DNA from: Catenovulum adriaticum
Lineage (GTDB): Bacteria; Pseudomonadota; Gammaproteobacteria; Enterobacterales; Alteromonadaceae
Direction of reading: 5' to 3'
Assembly (NCBI RefSeq): GCF_026725475.1
Contig: NZ_CP109966.1
Span: 558,001 to 622,000 of the forward strand
Length of the DNA stretch: 64,000 nucleotides
Positions 1-9,774 of this stretch are shown in pieces (within the stretch, counting starts at the first letter, position 1; every line of letters begins with the position of its first letter). A program made the translations under genes and the position numbers. The notes under the pieces were generated by a model, which was given only the letters and a program-made list of their open reading frames with translations, ran no database searches and was not told the origin of the DNA.

Positions 1-9
1 ATATAGAGT

Positions 10-35
10 CACCTGCACCATCCCGGGTGCAGGTG
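10..35. terminator. GC-rich inverted repeat, possible terminator
   Basis: A perfect 10-bp stem (CACCTGCACC / GGTGCAGGTG) encloses a 6-nt loop. No clear T-run follows on either strand, so it could be a terminator for the small minus-strand gene to its right, for something left of the window, or simply a structured repeat. Confidence 0.35.
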
Positions 36-72
36 TTCTCAGCTAAGTAGTCGTGCTTTTAGTGATTGCGTC

Positions 73-354
73 TCACATAAAAAAGAGATGGTTACTCTTC
101 GTACTTAAGTTTGAGCCAATCGACGTTACAGCAGAAGTTTGATCTGTCTCAAATTGCAGACGTAATGTGTCGTATTGGTTGTTTTGTGGAGTAACTCTAA
201 AATTCTCATGAATAGACCTTAAAAAAAACACCGCTGAGAGAATGGTTAAAACCATCACCAAGTAAATGAAAGCAAATATTATGGTGGATGAAAACGATCT
301 GAATAAAGGTATATTTAAACGTAACCTTCGATTACAATTTTTATCACAATACAT
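73..354 (-). CDS. Small putative membrane protein, unrecognised
   Basis: I do not recognise this 93-residue reading frame. It has a basic N-terminus (CDKNCNRRLRL), one strong hydrophobic segment at about residues 22-46, and a polar C-terminal tail, as in a single-pass inner-membrane protein. An upstream TTG at 363 is possible; the ATG at 354 is preferred, but neither has a convincing ribosome-binding site. The start lies just past two intrinsic terminators that end the upstream operon, so it would need a promoter in a region that looks like terminator sequence only. It may be a chance frame. Confidence 0.3.
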   Translation of the reverse strand: MYCDKNCNRRLRLNIPLFRSFSSTIIFAFIYLVMVLTILSAVFFLRSIHENFRVTPQNNQYDTLRLQFETDQTSAVTSIGSNLSTKSNHLFFM

Positions 355-370
355 TCTTAGCAAATTTCAG

Positions 371-413
371 CTCAAAAAATAAAAGCACAGGCAATGTGGA
401 TTTTGCCTGTGCT
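371..413 (-). terminator. Second of two tandem intrinsic terminators
   Basis: Read on the minus strand, a perfect 10-bp stem GCACAGGCAA/TTGCCTGTGC (385-394, 403-412) is followed by TTTTATTTTTT. It stands directly behind another terminator and backs up the stop of the leftward lipoprotein operon. Confidence 0.75.
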
Positions 414-438
414 ATAAAAAAGGCCAGTGACCTGGCCT
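414..438 (-). terminator. First intrinsic terminator of the receptor/lipoprotein operon
   Basis: The stem AGGCCAG/CTGGCCT (421-427, 432-438) with a 4-nt loop is followed on the minus strand by a run of T. It lies 30 bp past the stop codon at 468 and ends the operon that begins with the TonB receptor at 9402. Confidence 0.8.
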
Positions 439-467
439 GAATTTATATCAAGGTTAATCAATCCTTT

Positions 468-3194
468 TTACTCTGGTGCATTGATTAGATAAACCACCTC
501 GTCGGTTGTTTGATCAATCGCGTACATGGCTTTATTGCCGTTATCTGCTGCGACCATAAAGTGCATTCCATGATCGAGTTCTAAGCCAGTTAAGTCACCG
601 AAAGTACCGTCAAATTTAGCGGTGATTTCTGCTGTTGCCGTGCCAGCAATTAAATCGTCGATATTGGCTAAGCTGAATTGAAAGATATTACCCGCGTCTG
701 CTATGTAAGCCATTGAGGTTTTATCATCTACCGCAATACCGCCAAATGAACCATCAAAGGCTGTGCCATTGGGGTGGGTAAAACTGACCGTCCCAAACGT
801 AGATGCAGCTAGATCATCGTGATTTAGCTTAATAATCCACACATTGCTGTTGTTTACTTCATTAGCAATCAAATATTCTTGGCCAGTACTGTCAACATAG
901 TTGTCTATAGAATCAAGTTCCGCAATATCCTGAGTAACATATTGAACAAACGTATTCGGGTTTGTATTATCAAATGGCTTGTCGGCACTATATTCAAAGA
1001 CGTGATAGCCTAATCCATTGATATTTGCTGTAAAGGCAATATCGCCTTTTTCAGAGAACACTGCTCCACGCGTCCGATTTGCAGAGTTCGCACCTGAAAC
1101 ACGGCCATCAGATAAGCTCTCAGTTGGGAAGCTTTGTGATAAGTCGGTTACATTCATCGACTGCCAATGTTCAGTACGCAATACGTAGTTTGCATCGTCA
1201 GTCGTTCGATGGTTATTGATAGCGATATCAAATACATATTGTGTATTGGTGATTAAGCCATCTCCCGCATATACGCTACTTGGCTCGCTATCAACTCCGG
1301 GAATAAACTTAAAAATAATGTCATCATTTTTATTTGTATTGTCAAAAAAACCACCTTCAATTGCATCGGTATCCAATAAATAGTAAGTATGTGCGCTTTG
1401 CTGCGTATCGACCGCAATTGCTTCAAAATGACTTAATTTAAAGTCAACCGATGGATAAGCTTGATTCTCACCAACCAATTTGGTGATAATAATTTGTGAT
1501 GGGCTACTTTCAGCTAAACCTTGTGGCGCTTTGGTTTTAAAACTAATGGTATTTTCACCATCGGTTAAATCAACTAAGTGGGTCCATGTTCCATCAGCGT
1601 AAGTATTTACAGGTGTATAATCACCACCATTAACCGACACGAGCAGATTGCTTTCAGTAAATGATGGCGTCGAACTGTCAAAATCATCTGGTATGACTAA
1701 CCCAGCATACCCACGGATCTTGATTGCATTTTTATCTGTCGCACTGCCTGCCGACGGAAAAGCGAATCCTGCATCTAAACGTGCCCACGCTGGGTCTGCT
1801 TCTGTCCTAGCGTAACCATCGAAAGTTTGATCACCTATCGTGATACTTGGTGTGAATTCAGCATAATACTTTTCGTCATCTGATAAATTTGCGACTGAAT
1901 ATTTAATTGATAAAGTTTGCCCCTCATCAATCTCACCTGCATCTGTTGTGTATTCACCACCGTCAATTGAATAACTGATACCTGTGCCAGCAACACTGAT
2001 TGGCAATTTCGCATTGGTGCCCGTAATAGGTATTTCAATTATATGGTCTAGGCTCGGAGAAATATCATACAAGGTACCTAAGTCAATCGGGTCTACTTCC
2101 CTGTCTTCTGCAGCGCTAGTCACACTAAATGTGTAATCTTCCATTTCTCCATTCTCATTCGGCCATTGAATGGTTGCTGTGTAGGTTTCTCCGAATGTTT
2201 TGTCCGGAATTGCGATATATAAATCAATATCATTACCTAACGTTGCGCAACTATCGTACGTTGTTGCATTGATATTATCACTTAGTGCCGATTTTACTGT
2301 CGTCCAAACCGCAGGGTAAGTTTCGCCATGTTCAAATTCGAAATGTGAACGCCCTTCTTTGGCTTCGTTATCCATAAATTTATGTTGTTCAAAATCATAG
2401 ACAAAGGTTTGACCACTAACCATTGATGTAAAGTTAATTTTATAGTGTTCGTTTAAACCTAACACGCCACCATCTAATTCGAATTTAATTAACTGGTTAT
2501 CTGCAACATTGGTTAAAACAAAATCTTTGCCAGTACCTGCACCAGATTCGTTCGCGAGGTTTGTTTTGGTTACGCCTGGTCCTGTATAACCGGATGCCTC
2601 TGATTTGAATTTTAAAGCATCAGGCGCAGTATCAGTTAAGTCCTCAGTAGTGAGGTTAAAGCTAAAGTTTTTGTCAGCGTAATTTAAAGTCGCATCATAT
2701 GTAACACCATAACGATTTTCCGGGATATTAAAAAAGAGTTCTAATGTATCCCCGTTGTGCACACTGGCTTTGCCTAATGTGTTTGAAACCGCTAAAGAAA
2801 CTACATTATTGGCGACTTTTTCTTCAATCCAATAGTCTGCATCACCCGGGCACGCATCAGGATTGGGTACTTGAATGGTCGCAGGGTTTGCTGTTAGAGA
2901 TACAGGGTGCGTCGCAAATTTATCTAAACCCGATACTGGAAGTAGATCGCCGTTTGCGTCTAGCACTTGCCATCTATACAACTGGCCATCGGCAACTTGT
3001 GCATCGGCTGCCCACCAATTTGCAGTTTGCCCTGCACTTTCTACTTTAGGTACAAAGTTACTCATGTTTAGAGTTTCTGGCGTGTTATCTGAACTGTGTT
3101 TTGGTTGTTCTGGATTATCAGAACTACAAGCGGTTACCATCAATGCAGCAATACAGGTGGTAAGCGTTTTTAATTTAAAGCTATGAGTATTCAT
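468..3194 (-). CDS. Large lipoprotein with propeller-like C-terminus, putative glycan-binding partner of the TonB receptor
   Basis: This 908-residue protein carries a lipoprotein signal with lipobox VTAC (Cys23) followed by Ser-Ser-Asp, compatible with outer-membrane sorting. The long middle part is beta-rich, with repeated short segments resembling Ig-like domains. The last 200 or so residues hold short repeats (GGIAVDDKTSMAYIAD, then a second strand set) typical of NHL/SMP-30-like beta-propellers. It matches no family I can name. It is the third gene of an operon with a TonB receptor and a paralogous lipoprotein, the place a SusD-like protein takes in Bacteroidota. I infer a surface glycan-binding role, though a lyase or hydrolase propeller is not excluded. 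GGAG precedes the ATG. It ends before two terminators. Confidence 0.75.
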   Translation of the reverse strand: MNTHSFKLKTLTTCIAALMVTACSSDNPEQPKHSSDNTPETLNMSNFVPKVESAGQTANWWAADAQVADGQLYRWQVLDANGDLLPVSGLDKFATHPVSLTANPATIQVPNPDACPGDADYWIEEKVANNVVSLAVSNTLGKASVHNGDTLELFFNIPENRYGVTYDATLNYADKNFSFNLTTEDLTDTAPDALKFKSEASGYTGPGVTKTNLANESGAGTGKDFVLTNVADNQLIKFELDGGVLGLNEHYKINFTSMVSGQTFVYDFEQHKFMDNEAKEGRSHFEFEHGETYPAVWTTVKSALSDNINATTYDSCATLGNDIDLYIAIPDKTFGETYTATIQWPNENGEMEDYTFSVTSAAEDREVDPIDLGTLYDISPSLDHIIEIPITGTNAKLPISVAGTGISYSIDGGEYTTDAGEIDEGQTLSIKYSVANLSDDEKYYAEFTPSITIGDQTFDGYARTEADPAWARLDAGFAFPSAGSATDKNAIKIRGYAGLVIPDDFDSSTPSFTESNLLVSVNGGDYTPVNTYADGTWTHLVDLTDGENTISFKTKAPQGLAESSPSQIIITKLVGENQAYPSVDFKLSHFEAIAVDTQQSAHTYYLLDTDAIEGGFFDNTNKNDDIIFKFIPGVDSEPSSVYAGDGLITNTQYVFDIAINNHRTTDDANYVLRTEHWQSMNVTDLSQSFPTESLSDGRVSGANSANRTRGAVFSEKGDIAFTANINGLGYHVFEYSADKPFDNTNPNTFVQYVTQDIAELDSIDNYVDSTGQEYLIANEVNNSNVWIIKLNHDDLAASTFGTVSFTHPNGTAFDGSFGGIAVDDKTSMAYIADAGNIFQFSLANIDDLIAGTATAEITAKFDGTFGDLTGLELDHGMHFMVAADNGNKAMYAIDQTTDEVVYLINAPE

Positions 3195-3229
3195 TGATTA
3201 CTCCATAAAAATTCTGTCTGAAAATAATG

Positions 3230-3254
3230 GCGGCTAGAAGCTAAAACTAGCCGC
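3230..3254 (-). terminator. Intergenic hairpin between the two lipoprotein genes
   Basis: An 8-bp stem GCGGCTAG/CTAGCCGC is followed on the minus strand by a weak T-rich stretch. It may act as a partial terminator or 3' stabiliser that lowers the dose of the last gene relative to the first two. Confidence 0.4.
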
Positions 3255-3272
3255 ATTCAAAATTAGTTACAT

Positions 3273-6026
3273 TTAATTACACACTGAAGCTGGCTCTGTA
3301 CTTGTGCCTTTTAACAGCACAACACGTTGGCCTGAAATTGGATCGATTGCGATTACCGAACCTTTTTCTTCATCTGTGGCAATTAGATAATCAAGATCGG
3401 CTTCCATTACCATGGCGGAAATTCGACCCATTTGTAATGGAGAGTCATTACCAAAACCTTCGTTGCTTGATAATTTTTCAGCTGACCATTGGCGTATGCC
3501 TTGGTCACGAATGTCTTTTAAATCGACCTTCCAAATAATGTCTTCTTTTGCATCATTTACAGTTTCTGGGACAGCAATGTAAGCGTAACCTCGCTTATCG
3601 TCTATCGCGACAGCATTTGCGCGATATAAGCTGACAGGTGCGTCACCATTGTTTTTATCTACTAAGTTGATAATCACATGGCCTTGTTCTGGGTTGTGTG
3701 ACTTAATCGCAGATTCATCCGCCGGCACTTTCATGCTACGTAAATACACATCACCCTTGTTAGTGGTATTCAAATCAGGGTCATTGCGACCAAAACCATT
3801 AACAACACCATCTAATGAGAGAATCCAATCTTCAGTTACCTCGAGCCCCTCATCGTTGGTGTACGTAACTGTGTATGCGTCGATAGAAAAGCCATTGTTA
3901 AGTTCTTGGTTTGCATCACCTGCACTTGTGGTCTCTTTGGCTATCGCACCTTTAAATGCACCGCGTGAACCGTTATTAACGTTTTGGTTGCTTGAACGGC
4001 TGTAATTAATGGTTCCGTCTGCTTCTTCTGTAAACTTAAAGGTTTGCGAAGCAACAAATTGTTGTTCGTTAAGTTGGAAGCCAAAGTTTGATTGTGCTGC
4101 CATATACAAAGTGTAACCGCTTGGGTCAAACGCCATATGACTTGCATACTCAGGTGAGTTACCAGAAACGTTTAAACGCGTTTCTAAATTCAGCAATTGG
4201 CCATTTAATTCGCTATCACCGATATGACCGAATTTCCATGTCCAACCGCCGACAAATAAACCACCAACCTTAGGCACCGCATGGTTAAATTGAATGCCGT
4301 GAACATCGGTGTTAATAGTCGCACGACAACTAATAGGGGCATTTTGAGCTAATGGAAATTCCCAAATAATGGTCTTGCCATTTACCGCTAGGTTAGAGAC
4401 ATCAGATAGATACACTCTAGGGTTGGCTACGTCGCGGTTATCTATTGTGACATCTGTCAAGTCTTTAAAATAGGTGCTTGCAGCGGAATGGGGATAATAA
4501 GGCATGCTTGAACGTAAATTTAAAGTGATAAATTGTGGTTCAGAGATGCTTTCTTTCACGCCCTGTAAATCAGATTTAGCGCGCACACTGAAAATATTTG
4601 TGTCGCCTTGCAAATTGACATCTGCCGTCCACGCAAACTTTTTAAGTACTTGTTGGCGCTCGCCAACAGTAACGGTCTGGCGGGCTGATTCAATTTCAAC
4701 TAAATCATCACCTGAAATAACAATTTCAGCAGCATCTGGCAATGGTTCAAAGGTTTCATCAACTTGTTGGAGTATAATCGCAGTTACATTGATATCGTCT
4801 TGCGAACTAAACTCAGCCTGGTCCATATTGATATAAGATTCACCACGGAACTTAATCGAACTCTCAGAAGTGGCTGATTTTAATGGTGGAAACAAGATGT
4901 CTGTACTTGGACCCGGCACATAGTCTGCGCTATGGTTGGTAAAAGTAAAACTATCCACGAGTTGGTTGTTGGTCGTTGAACTATCACCGTCAATCAGATT
5001 ACCGTGCTCATCTAACGCTGGGGTTATCTCGCCTACTACTACTTTTGTGGTGTAGGTTTGCTCAAATGCGTCATCTGGCGTAGTAAAATACAAACTGAAT
5101 TTATTGTTTTCAGCGGTAATAAAAAAGGCTTCTCCAGAATAATCCATTAACGAACCATTACCCAACTGGTATTGTACTGAATAGTCTTTACCGTCTTCCA
5201 ATTCAACTTTTACAGGTACTTGCGTGTTGAACCCTGAAAACTCTAACGATTTTTTAATCGCTCTTCCCGGCCGGGTATTCTCCAAATCACGACCTAAAAA
5301 ATTAACACTGCCGGAGGTTACTTTTGGATTTCGCTCGCCCGTTTTAAGTATGTACTCCTGCGTAATGCCACCGATATTAAGTTGCGCTCTATAAAGCTTA
5401 TTCCAATCTTGATCAGTCAAATCAAATGTCGCATTTATGATTGTGCCATTAATAAAAACACCTTGCTCTGCAGTTAAAGGGGCTTCCATTCCGACTTCAG
5501 TTTGATCAGCATCATTGATTGTTTTTGATAAGCTGTATTTAAACTTACCTTGAGGTGTGACATCTTCTGGTTGCTCTACGATAGTGACACTTTCCCCACT
5601 CTCAGTTTCAAATGCTTCTGCTTCAGTACAAACTGCAAAAGAATCAAAATGGCTTAAGACTGACGGATCGTAGCAAGTGCCACTAATTTCTTGCACAAGT
5701 TCTACATAAATCGATGATTCTAACCCAACGGTTAAACCTGTAATTGGCGTGGTAATCGAAGGTACCTGCCGGTGTGCTGGGCTTTCAGCATAGTTGAAAT
5801 ACTCAGTTTTACCGACTTTTTCTTCAGCTGTTGCGTCGGGCGCATTTGAGCCACGAACCACAATGCGTTGTTCTCGAGTAAACGAGTCACCTTCGTAATC
5901 GTACAATATTTCATTGGGGGTAAATTTATCATCTACCTGAATATCTGTCGGTTTTAGGTCTGCTTTACATCCAGCTAAATACGCGGTCAATAAAGCTACA
6001 GACAAATAAGTTAATTTAGTATTCAT
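3273..6026 (-). CDS. Large lipoprotein, paralogue of the downstream one
   Basis: The 917-residue protein has a lipoprotein signal with lipobox LAGC (Cys20). As in the neighbour at 468-3194, a long beta-rich N-terminal and middle region leads into a C-terminal part with propeller-type repeats (VAIDDKRGYAYIAV; DYLIATDEEKGSVIAIDP). Two Cys near residues 119 and 133 and a Cys at the second-last residue could form disulfides. The gene starts 37 bp after the TonB receptor with a good AGGAAAG site, so it should be made with the receptor. I infer a cell-surface glycan-capture lipoprotein. Sequence alone does not rule out an enzyme. No frameshift is seen. Confidence 0.75.
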   Translation of the reverse strand: MNTKLTYLSVALLTAYLAGCKADLKPTDIQVDDKFTPNEILYDYEGDSFTREQRIVVRGSNAPDATAEEKVGKTEYFNYAESPAHRQVPSITTPITGLTVGLESSIYVELVQEISGTCYDPSVLSHFDSFAVCTEAEAFETESGESVTIVEQPEDVTPQGKFKYSLSKTINDADQTEVGMEAPLTAEQGVFINGTIINATFDLTDQDWNKLYRAQLNIGGITQEYILKTGERNPKVTSGSVNFLGRDLENTRPGRAIKKSLEFSGFNTQVPVKVELEDGKDYSVQYQLGNGSLMDYSGEAFFITAENNKFSLYFTTPDDAFEQTYTTKVVVGEITPALDEHGNLIDGDSSTTNNQLVDSFTFTNHSADYVPGPSTDILFPPLKSATSESSIKFRGESYINMDQAEFSSQDDINVTAIILQQVDETFEPLPDAAEIVISGDDLVEIESARQTVTVGERQQVLKKFAWTADVNLQGDTNIFSVRAKSDLQGVKESISEPQFITLNLRSSMPYYPHSAASTYFKDLTDVTIDNRDVANPRVYLSDVSNLAVNGKTIIWEFPLAQNAPISCRATINTDVHGIQFNHAVPKVGGLFVGGWTWKFGHIGDSELNGQLLNLETRLNVSGNSPEYASHMAFDPSGYTLYMAAQSNFGFQLNEQQFVASQTFKFTEEADGTINYSRSSNQNVNNGSRGAFKGAIAKETTSAGDANQELNNGFSIDAYTVTYTNDEGLEVTEDWILSLDGVVNGFGRNDPDLNTTNKGDVYLRSMKVPADESAIKSHNPEQGHVIINLVDKNNGDAPVSLYRANAVAIDDKRGYAYIAVPETVNDAKEDIIWKVDLKDIRDQGIRQWSAEKLSSNEGFGNDSPLQMGRISAMVMEADLDYLIATDEEKGSVIAIDPISGQRVVLLKGTSTEPASVCN

Positions 6027-6063
6027 AGTTCTTTCCTAAATTCTTGTTGAGATACAAATTGCT

Positions 6064-9000
6064 TTACAGACGCACACTAAAACCAGCTACATAGCTTGTG
6101 CCGGTTTCTTGATAGCGGGTAAGTAAATGTTTAGTACTATCTTGATCGCCCGCGTAACGTCTGCTTGGTTCAGACAAGAAATTACGCGCTTGTATAAAGA
6201 AGTTATATTTTTTGTATCTGTAGCTTGCTGATAAATCGAGTGTTGCAAATTCGTCGTTCCATTCAGGCAGCTGAATACCGCGAGCCGAGTAGACTGTATT
6301 TCCTTCGACGCCTAAGTAGTCTTCGTATTTATCATAAGCAAGTGGATCAACCCCCGCGGTAGAAGTACCATTTAAATTTTCTGTTCTGTAGTTGTACGCC
6401 GCCCGGAAGTTAAAACCGTTTTTATCGTAGAACAACGTAAAGTTATAGCTGTCAGCTGACAGGTTCAGTACAGGTAAAGTCGAACCATCCAGCTCACTAA
6501 ACCCCGACTCTTGTGAACTACTTGTGTGGGTATAGTTTGCTTGAACACCAAAACCATTTAATAATCCAGGTAAATAATCGAATGTATGCAACGCGGCTAA
6601 TTCGATCCCTTCAATACGCCCATCACCACCATTAATAGGCTCTTTTACTGTAATAGGGTCATTGGTAAGGTCTCCGTCGCCATCTCTGTCAGATTTACCT
6701 GAGATGACATAAAACCGGTTGGTTAAAAAGTTATCTAGCTCTTTTAAAAATAAAGCGGCGGACAAACTATTGGTCTCGTTAATGTACCACTCCCAAGACA
6801 AATCATAGTTAGTCGCTTCTTCCGGAAGTAGGTTTGGATTACCTTTTTTCGCTGTCCAAGAATAGTTTGGCAAATCAATGGAGGGTGATAAATCTTGAGG
6901 GTTAGCACGAGACATTGTTTTAGCTGCCGCAAAACGTAGTAACATATCCTCAGTGATAGCCCAGTTAATGTTCAATGAAGGCAATAAATTTGAGTATGAA
7001 TTGTCGCCCGTTATCGCGTCATACTGCTCAACTGCTTGTCCATCATTGTCCTTGCGTACTTCATTTCCATTTAAGAAGTAATTTGTAACAACACCAAGCG
7101 TTTCAGTTTCAGTTTCTACATAACGTACACCGAAGTTACCACTGACAAAGTAATCTAAAATTTCAGTTTCAAAGTTTACTTTACCGTATACCGCTTTAGT
7201 CGACTCGGTAATTAAATAAGGATACGAACCATCTTTATCGTACTGAGCTTGTGGTATTGTTAGGATAGCGTCATATTCGTTGTAGCCATCCTCTGCTACT
7301 AATTCATTATTACGACATTTTGTATCTTCATCAACGATTAAACAGTCACCTTGACGGCCCGGAAATGCTGTTAGAATCATATCTTTAAAAGCATTGTGTG
7401 ACATGTCCAAAGTTAGCCAAGGTTGCACACCACCACCATTAGCTTCTGGAAACATCGAAGGTGATGTCGTCAGGTTATTTCCATAAAAACCAGCCTGATT
7501 ATACTCTTCAGCCATGACTTGATCGGCGAATTCAATCGAGATTTTATCATTGCTGTTTATATTGTCACTTTCAGGACGAGTAGAGGTATCTCTATCGTAA
7601 ACGCGCCAGTTATTAGAAAATATAGAATAATTACCAAAGTTAATAAATTCTAATCTTTGTCTATGGCGTTTCATTTGATTATTGGCGTAACGTGCACCAA
7701 ATTCCACTTTGGTTAGTACGTCATGATCTAACATCCAATCAATATCAAGCGTCAATTCATCTTTTTCATTTTCATTGGTAGAAATTGAGCCCCAGCCATT
7801 GTGTAAAGCGTAAAGAGACTTGTCAGTAAGTGGGTTTTCAAGTTTTAGTTCTTCGTTTGTCTGTGAATCGAGATAAGAAACACCCACTAATGGAAGCTCT
7901 TTATCAGGGCTAAAATCGTAATGAACGTAAGCGTTAGAAAGTGCATTTCCGGCCGTATCGGCGGCGTTTGTACCCGGGCTAAATCGCTGTGCGATATTAT
8001 CTCCTTTACCTTCAGAATGAGAATAGGCGTATTTTGCTTCGATTAACAAATTGTCAGTTAAATAATACTTAGTTGCGAGGCTAAACGTTTCCGAATCTAT
8101 AGTATTAATATCTGAGGAATACTGACTTGCAATTGGAGCATGAAAAGCCGATCCCGTAGGCGTTAATGTACCAGACTCAACTATGTAACGGTCTAAAGGT
8201 TGATTAGCTTGAATATAATCATTTTCGCTTGGTGAAATTGAATTATCTTTGGCTGCCTCGTTTAAATAACTTTGAGTTAAGAAGTATTCACTGGAAGTTG
8301 GCTGTCTAGACCAAGCGCCTAATATTACCGGCGATTCATCTCGGCTAGTTGCAACTAAGTCGTGATCAAGAATTGCATTTTTTTGGTGCCGAGTGCCGTA
8401 TTTAATCTCTTGCCCAATATTACCCCTTTCAAACTGAGACACTTGTCCGAATAACGTAAATTCTAAGTCTTCACTGGGCTGCCATTGGATAGTACTGTCG
8501 ATTGATAGATTATCTTGTTCGAATGCTAAGCGGCGAAAGCCAATATCTTCAGGACGAAATACTGAAAATGGTATATTAACGTCTGTTGAAGTTTTATCCC
8601 TGTATGTGCCATCATCAGCTAATGCTTGCTCGGTTAATGTACCGTCCAAAAATTCATTGTTTAGTAACTGATTAGAAATTGCTGGTGACCAAGCCGTTTT
8701 CATTTCGTGCGTTTCCGCAAAACGTTTTTCGTATGAGACATTTAATAATGCACCTACTGCACCAACGCTCTCCAGCTCCCAGTTGTCCATAGCTGCAATA
8801 GACAGCTTTCCGCCTTTGTCTTGCGCCAATGAATCTTCTGTACCTTGAGCATTAATGTTTACAAAGCCATTTTTACGCTCTAACGGCTGAAAGGTTTTTA
8901 AGCGAATAGTGGCACCGATTGCGCCTTCAACCATGTCTGCCGTCGGCGACTTGTAAACCTCAATTGCTTTAAATAAAGCTGAATCTACATTTGCAAAAGA

Positions 9001-9402
9001 ACCTGTCCGTGAGCCGTCGGAACTCGCCATACTTTGACCATTTACTTCAACTCGGTTTTGGCTCAAACCCCGTACCTGAAAACCGGCGCCAGCCCCCGTG
9101 TCGTCACGGCCAATTTGCACACCGGTGACACGCTGCAGCGCTTCTGCGATATTGTTGTCAGGCAATTGACCAATGTCTTCAGCGGATATCGCATCCATTA
9201 TTTGTGATGCATTCTTTTTAAGGAATGCAGCATCTCGTAAGGAGCTTCTTACACCTGTTACAGAAATTATCTCCGTCTCTTCAGCTGGTTCTGCTGTTTG
9301 AGATTCTTGAGCTTGTGTGCTTGATATACTTGGTAGCGTGAGTGCTAACGATGCCCATAAATATTGTTGTATATTTCGGGCTAATTTTGTTTGTTTAAAC
9401 AT
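6064..9402 (-). CDS. TonB-dependent receptor (TIGR01782-like), oligosaccharide importer
   Basis: This is a 1112-residue outer-membrane transporter. The signal peptide ends near AQA (residue 31), and a TonB-box-like EIISVTGV lies at about 44-51. The plug follows with DAISAEDIGQLPDNNIAEALQ-type sequence, then VRGLSQNRVEVNG and SPTADMVEGAIGATIRLKT, the usual marks of the sugar-linked gammaproteobacterial subgroup. The rest is beta-barrel. It leads an operon with two large lipoproteins and is closest within this window to the receptor at 44629 (shared NNIAEALQRVTG, GAGFQVRGLSQNRVEVNG). AGAAGAAGAG precedes the ATG. The energy source would be TonB-ExbBD, not encoded here except for an odd TonB-domain lipoprotein at 41883. 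Confidence 0.93.
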   Translation of the reverse strand: MFKQTKLARNIQQYLWASLALTLPSISSTQAQESQTAEPAEETEIISVTGVRSSLRDAAFLKKNASQIMDAISAEDIGQLPDNNIAEALQRVTGVQIGRDDTGAGAGFQVRGLSQNRVEVNGQSMASSDGSRTGSFANVDSALFKAIEVYKSPTADMVEGAIGATIRLKTFQPLERKNGFVNINAQGTEDSLAQDKGGKLSIAAMDNWELESVGAVGALLNVSYEKRFAETHEMKTAWSPAISNQLLNNEFLDGTLTEQALADDGTYRDKTSTDVNIPFSVFRPEDIGFRRLAFEQDNLSIDSTIQWQPSEDLEFTLFGQVSQFERGNIGQEIKYGTRHQKNAILDHDLVATSRDESPVILGAWSRQPTSSEYFLTQSYLNEAAKDNSISPSENDYIQANQPLDRYIVESGTLTPTGSAFHAPIASQYSSDINTIDSETFSLATKYYLTDNLLIEAKYAYSHSEGKGDNIAQRFSPGTNAADTAGNALSNAYVHYDFSPDKELPLVGVSYLDSQTNEELKLENPLTDKSLYALHNGWGSISTNENEKDELTLDIDWMLDHDVLTKVEFGARYANNQMKRHRQRLEFINFGNYSIFSNNWRVYDRDTSTRPESDNINSNDKISIEFADQVMAEEYNQAGFYGNNLTTSPSMFPEANGGGVQPWLTLDMSHNAFKDMILTAFPGRQGDCLIVDEDTKCRNNELVAEDGYNEYDAILTIPQAQYDKDGSYPYLITESTKAVYGKVNFETEILDYFVSGNFGVRYVETETETLGVVTNYFLNGNEVRKDNDGQAVEQYDAITGDNSYSNLLPSLNINWAITEDMLLRFAAAKTMSRANPQDLSPSIDLPNYSWTAKKGNPNLLPEEATNYDLSWEWYINETNSLSAALFLKELDNFLTNRFYVISGKSDRDGDGDLTNDPITVKEPINGGDGRIEGIELAALHTFDYLPGLLNGFGVQANYTHTSSSQESGFSELDGSTLPVLNLSADSYNFTLFYDKNGFNFRAAYNYRTENLNGTSTAGVDPLAYDKYEDYLGVEGNTVYSARGIQLPEWNDEFATLDLSASYRYKKYNFFIQARNFLSEPSRRYAGDQDSTKHLLTRYQETGTSYVAGFSVRL

Positions 9403-9759
9403 CGTTTATCTCTTCTTCTCTAGCCATGTGTTTGTTGTCATGTTCGGCGAACATGTGTTGTTAAATTTATGTTATGAATGCATAAACTACCACGACCAAA
9501 CGATTCAATAACCTGACCAAATATACAAATTGAATTAATATAATACAATTAAAGGGTATTATAGATAAAGTACAGACAGTAGCATGGTTAGAAACTCAAC
9601 ATAAAAAAACAATAATATTCAACAACTTAAATAAAGTGACTGCAGGTCACTAAAAAACGAAAAATACTCTTTTTAGATATATTAGTAAATATATTGTAAA
9701 TTTTAATTGTAATCAAGAATATTAAAATAGCGAAAAACAAATCAGAAAAACACAAAGTG
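9403..9759 (-). promoter_or_regulatory. Promoter region of the TonB receptor operon
   Basis: This 357-bp gap between the regulator gene and the receptor holds no credible gene. It contains the 19-mer AATTAATATAATACAATTA at 9533-9551, identical (in the same orientation to its gene) to the one at 20362-20380, and an inverted repeat AGTGAC-N5-GTCACT at 9635-9651. Both are candidate regulator sites for this operon, possibly for the HTCS protein encoded next door. Confidence 0.5.
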
Positions 9760-9774
9760 TCAGCTTTGTGTTTT
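9747..9774 (-). terminator. Intrinsic terminator overlapping the regulator stop codon
   Basis: An 11-bp stem AAAACACAAAG/CTTTGTGTTTT with loop TGTCAG is followed on the minus strand by T-rich sequence. The stem includes the TGA at 9760-9762, so the regulator transcript ends almost at its stop codon and the receptor operon must have its own promoter. Confidence 0.7.
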
